In this document: one piece after another, positions 6,751 to 8,157 of the stretch
Position numbering within the stretch: the first letter of the stretch is position 1
Layout of the letters: each line of letters opens with the position of its first letter
Source: Thermogutta sp.
GTDB taxonomy: Bacteria > Planctomycetota > Planctomycetia > Pirellulales > Thermoguttaceae
Direction: 5' to 3'
NCBI RefSeq assembly: GCF_014359955.1
Contig: NZ_JACIYL010000125.1
Span: forward strand, 1 to 8,157
DNA: 8,157 bases
The notes under the pieces: model-generated
What the model saw: only the letters and a program-made list of their open reading frames with translations
The model's database searches: none
Told to the model about the DNA's origin: nothing
Translations under genes and position numbers: made by a program

Positions 6751-7193
6751 GTATCCTGATTCGCAATAAAAGCCGCGCGCTGGAGTCACTCACCATGACT
6801 CCACTCATCGACGTGGTTTTCAATCTGCTCATATTCTTCCTCATTGCGAGCAAATTTGCCGAGGAAGAGCGCGAACTGCCGGTGCGGCTGCCCGATGCCA
6901 GTGAAGCCCAGCCGCTTCTCAGCAAGCCGAGAGAGCTTTTTATCAATATTGATGAAAATGGACGATACTATGTGGGAGGCAAACTGCTCAGACTGAGCGA
7001 GCTGGAGAAACTGCTCCTGGAGGCCTGGTCCGCCAATCCCAGCCGAACGACGGTCATCATCCGGGCGGACGAGCGCTGCCGTTTGCAGCCGGTCGTCTCG
7101 GCCATCAACGCGTGCAAGAAAGCTCACATCACAGATTACCGCCTGGCCACGCGAAAGACAGGGCCGCCAAGTGAAGGTGCTAACTCCCCATAA
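6747..7193 (+). CDS. exbD: ExbD/TolR-family biopolymer transport protein
   Basis: At 148 residues this has the usual length for ExbD/TolR, the stator partner that sits in the ExbB pore. It has a short cytoplasmic N-terminus, one membrane segment (about 18-37) with the signature MTPLIDVVFNLLIFF (17-31), and a periplasmic domain (about 44-135). D22 is the conserved proton-carrying aspartate (D25 in E. coli ExbD, D23 in TolR). The periplasmic part carries the expected pattern: FINIDENGRYYVGG (65-78), then TTVIIRADER (101-110), then a helix around 113-125. Its ATG overlaps the exbB TGA by four bases, so the two are almost certainly co-translated and form one complex. The sequence alone does not separate ExbD from TolR; the neighbouring ExbB with its signal peptide favours ExbD. 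Confidence 0.93.
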   Translation: MSILIRNKSRALESLTMTPLIDVVFNLLIFFLIASKFAEEERELPVRLPDASEAQPLLSKPRELFINIDENGRYYVGGKLLRLSELEKLLLEAWSANPSRTTVIIRADERCRLQPVVSAINACKKAHITDYRLATRKTGPPSEGANSP

Positions 7194-7225
7194 CACGGTG
7201 GGTCGGAGAACCGTATTCAGCAGTG

Positions 7226-7240
7226 CGAGGGAAGGCCTCG
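7226..7240 (+). promoter_or_regulatory. Hairpin that encloses the ribosome binding site of the TonB-like gene
   Basis: CGAGG (7226-7230) and CCTCG (7236-7240) are exact reverse complements around the 5-base loop GAAGG. The purine-rich ribosome binding site GGAAGG (7230-7235) lies in the loop and the top of the stem, 9 bases before the ATG at 7245. A structure here could tune translation relative to exbD. There is no T-run, so it is not a terminator. Confidence 0.45.
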
Positions 7241-7244
7241 TCGC

Positions 7245-8157
7245 ATGGCCGATTTAAAAAGTCCCCAACCTCGTGGCAAACGAACTGTCATCCGGCGTTT
7301 TGTGCCGGAGCGGCTGGCCGATTTTGATGAGCAGGTCTGGCCGGTCAATCTCGCCATCCTCGTCTTTGCCGGGTTTGTCTCGGGAATCGTTCTGGCTACC
7401 ACGCCCGACTTTTTTGATCCCCGCCCGCTGTACAACGGATTGGTTCGGTTGGGAATCATCGCTGGGCTGGTGTTGCTGTTGCTCTGGAGTACGGCCCACG
7501 TTCGGGCTCCGACGGCTCGCCGCATCCAGTTCTGCGTCGTTCTCAGTCTTTTCCTGCATCTGCTGGTGGCTGTTCTGCTTCGGGAGCAGTACCTCAAATT
7601 GATCGCGTTCATCCGCGAGAGTTCAGCCCCGGCGGAATCGGAAACCGAGGAAATGATCACCCTGCCGGAGTATGCGGCAGATACGATCGAAGAGGGAAAC
7701 CAGCTTTCGGAATACACCCGACCGGTGCAGGCACTTCCCAGGGACAATGTTGCTGCCGACCGATTGATCCATCAACCACGGCCGAGTGCTCCGGCGCCTT
7801 TGCCATCACCACAGCAGACGCCGGATGTCTCCGAGGAAAAACCCTCTCCGCTGGTGCCGCCACGAGCTGAGGAAACCGGGCGCGAAGAACCGCCCGATTC
7901 GCAGCTTTCCCCTCCGCGCCGGACGATGCCCGCCCCTGCCGAAATCACCCACACCGCGCCGCTGGATGCGCCCCCGCAGGAGTCCTCAGTTCAGCAGCAG
8001 CTCACTCCGCGTGATCAGGTGCAGCGGGAATCAATGACCCCGACGCTGACACGGCGGGAAGACTCTCCCGATCAGTCCACCAATCCGGACGTCAATCTGC
8101 CGGCCCGCGTCACCGTCGAGCCTGTCCCGGCGGATTCGTCGTCCGTGTCACGTCCAC
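7245..8157 (+). CDS. Large membrane protein with a TonB-like membrane segment and proline-rich region, 3'-truncated by window edge
   Basis: The frame from ATG 7245 is open for 304 codons to the window end without a stop. It starts with a ribosome binding site (GGAAGG, 9 bases upstream), 51 bases after exbD. Three membrane segments are visible at about 34-52, 66-82 and 95-112. The basic N-terminus (11-18) and basic 2-3 loop (R87, R92, R93), against an acidic 1-2 loop (D55, D58), predict N-terminus inside and C-terminus in the periplasm. Segment 3 contains S101-LFL-H105 and L112, the same spacing as S16, H20 and L27 of the TonB membrane helix that contacts ExbB; the last residue of that motif (S31) is Y116 here. 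Residues 126-304 are rich in Pro, Glu, Gln and Ser and look disordered, like the TonB or TolA spacer. I do not recognise a named family. A TonB/TolA-like role is inferred from this motif and from position after exbBD. The C-terminal domain, which would decide it, is outside the window. Confidence 0.8.
   Translation, partial: MADLKSPQPRGKRTVIRRFVPERLADFDEQVWPVNLAILVFAGFVSGIVLATTPDFFDPRPLYNGLVRLGIIAGLVLLLLWSTAHVRAPTARRIQFCVVLSLFLHLLVAVLLREQYLKLIAFIRESSAPAESETEEMITLPEYAADTIEEGNQLSEYTRPVQALPRDNVAADRLIHQPRPSAPAPLPSPQQTPDVSEEKPSPLVPPRAEETGREEPPDSQLSPPRRTMPAPAEITHTAPLDAPPQESSVQQQLTPRDQVQRESMTPTLTRREDSPDQSTNPDVNLPARVTVEPVPADSSSVSRP

Noticed and set aside
7217..7747. Antisense open frame of 176 codons opposite the TonB-like gene
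   Set aside because: It has no motif. The + strand frame from 7245 has a ribosome binding site, three clear membrane segments and a sensible topology.

Overview
The window looks like chromosomal DNA from a diderm bacterium, most plausibly a planctomycete. That assignment is an inference from three things: moderately GC-rich coding sequence, the character of the PTS enzyme I, and a long secreted TPR protein next to an ExbB/ExbD pair and a large proline-rich membrane protein. There is no rRNA gene or other direct taxonomic marker. All genes supported here are on the + strand. No tRNA, CRISPR array, insertion sequence or convincing intrinsic terminator was found.

Layout. (1) Positions 1-1007 hold the C-terminal 333 or so codons of PTS enzyme I; its N-terminal part lies upstream of the window. 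(2) Positions 1046-2038 encode a complete aldo/keto reductase with an intact catalytic tetrad, 38 bases after enzyme I and probably co-transcribed with it. (3) A 281-base spacer (2039-2319) carries a weak promoter candidate, a 25-codon ORF that overlaps the next start as ATGA, and a perfect hairpin just before the ribosome binding site. (4) Positions 2320-5478 encode a secreted protein of 1052 residues that is TPR from end to end (about 27 units by eye). (5) A 237-base spacer (5479-5715) has a better promoter candidate. (6) Positions 5716-6750 encode an ExbB/TolQ-type proton-channel subunit with a signal peptide and periplasmic extension. (7) Positions 6747-7193 encode its ExbD/TolR partner, overlapping exbB by ATGA. 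(8) From 7245 to the window end runs an open frame of at least 304 codons. It encodes three membrane segments followed by a proline-rich region, with no stop before the edge.

How the genes fit together. Enzyme I and the reductase look like housekeeping or regulatory metabolism. Items 4 and 6-8 look like an envelope energy-transduction machine. ExbB and ExbD would harvest the proton gradient. The last protein carries, in its third membrane segment, the Ser-x3-His spacing of the TonB transmembrane helix followed by a proline-rich periplasmic region, so it is a good candidate for the TonB/TolA-like arm. The TPR solenoid is a plausible periplasmic scaffold, broadly like CpoB/YbgF next to Tol-Pal but several times longer. 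The three-membrane-segment TonB-like protein and its association with a very long TPR solenoid are the most interesting parts of the window.
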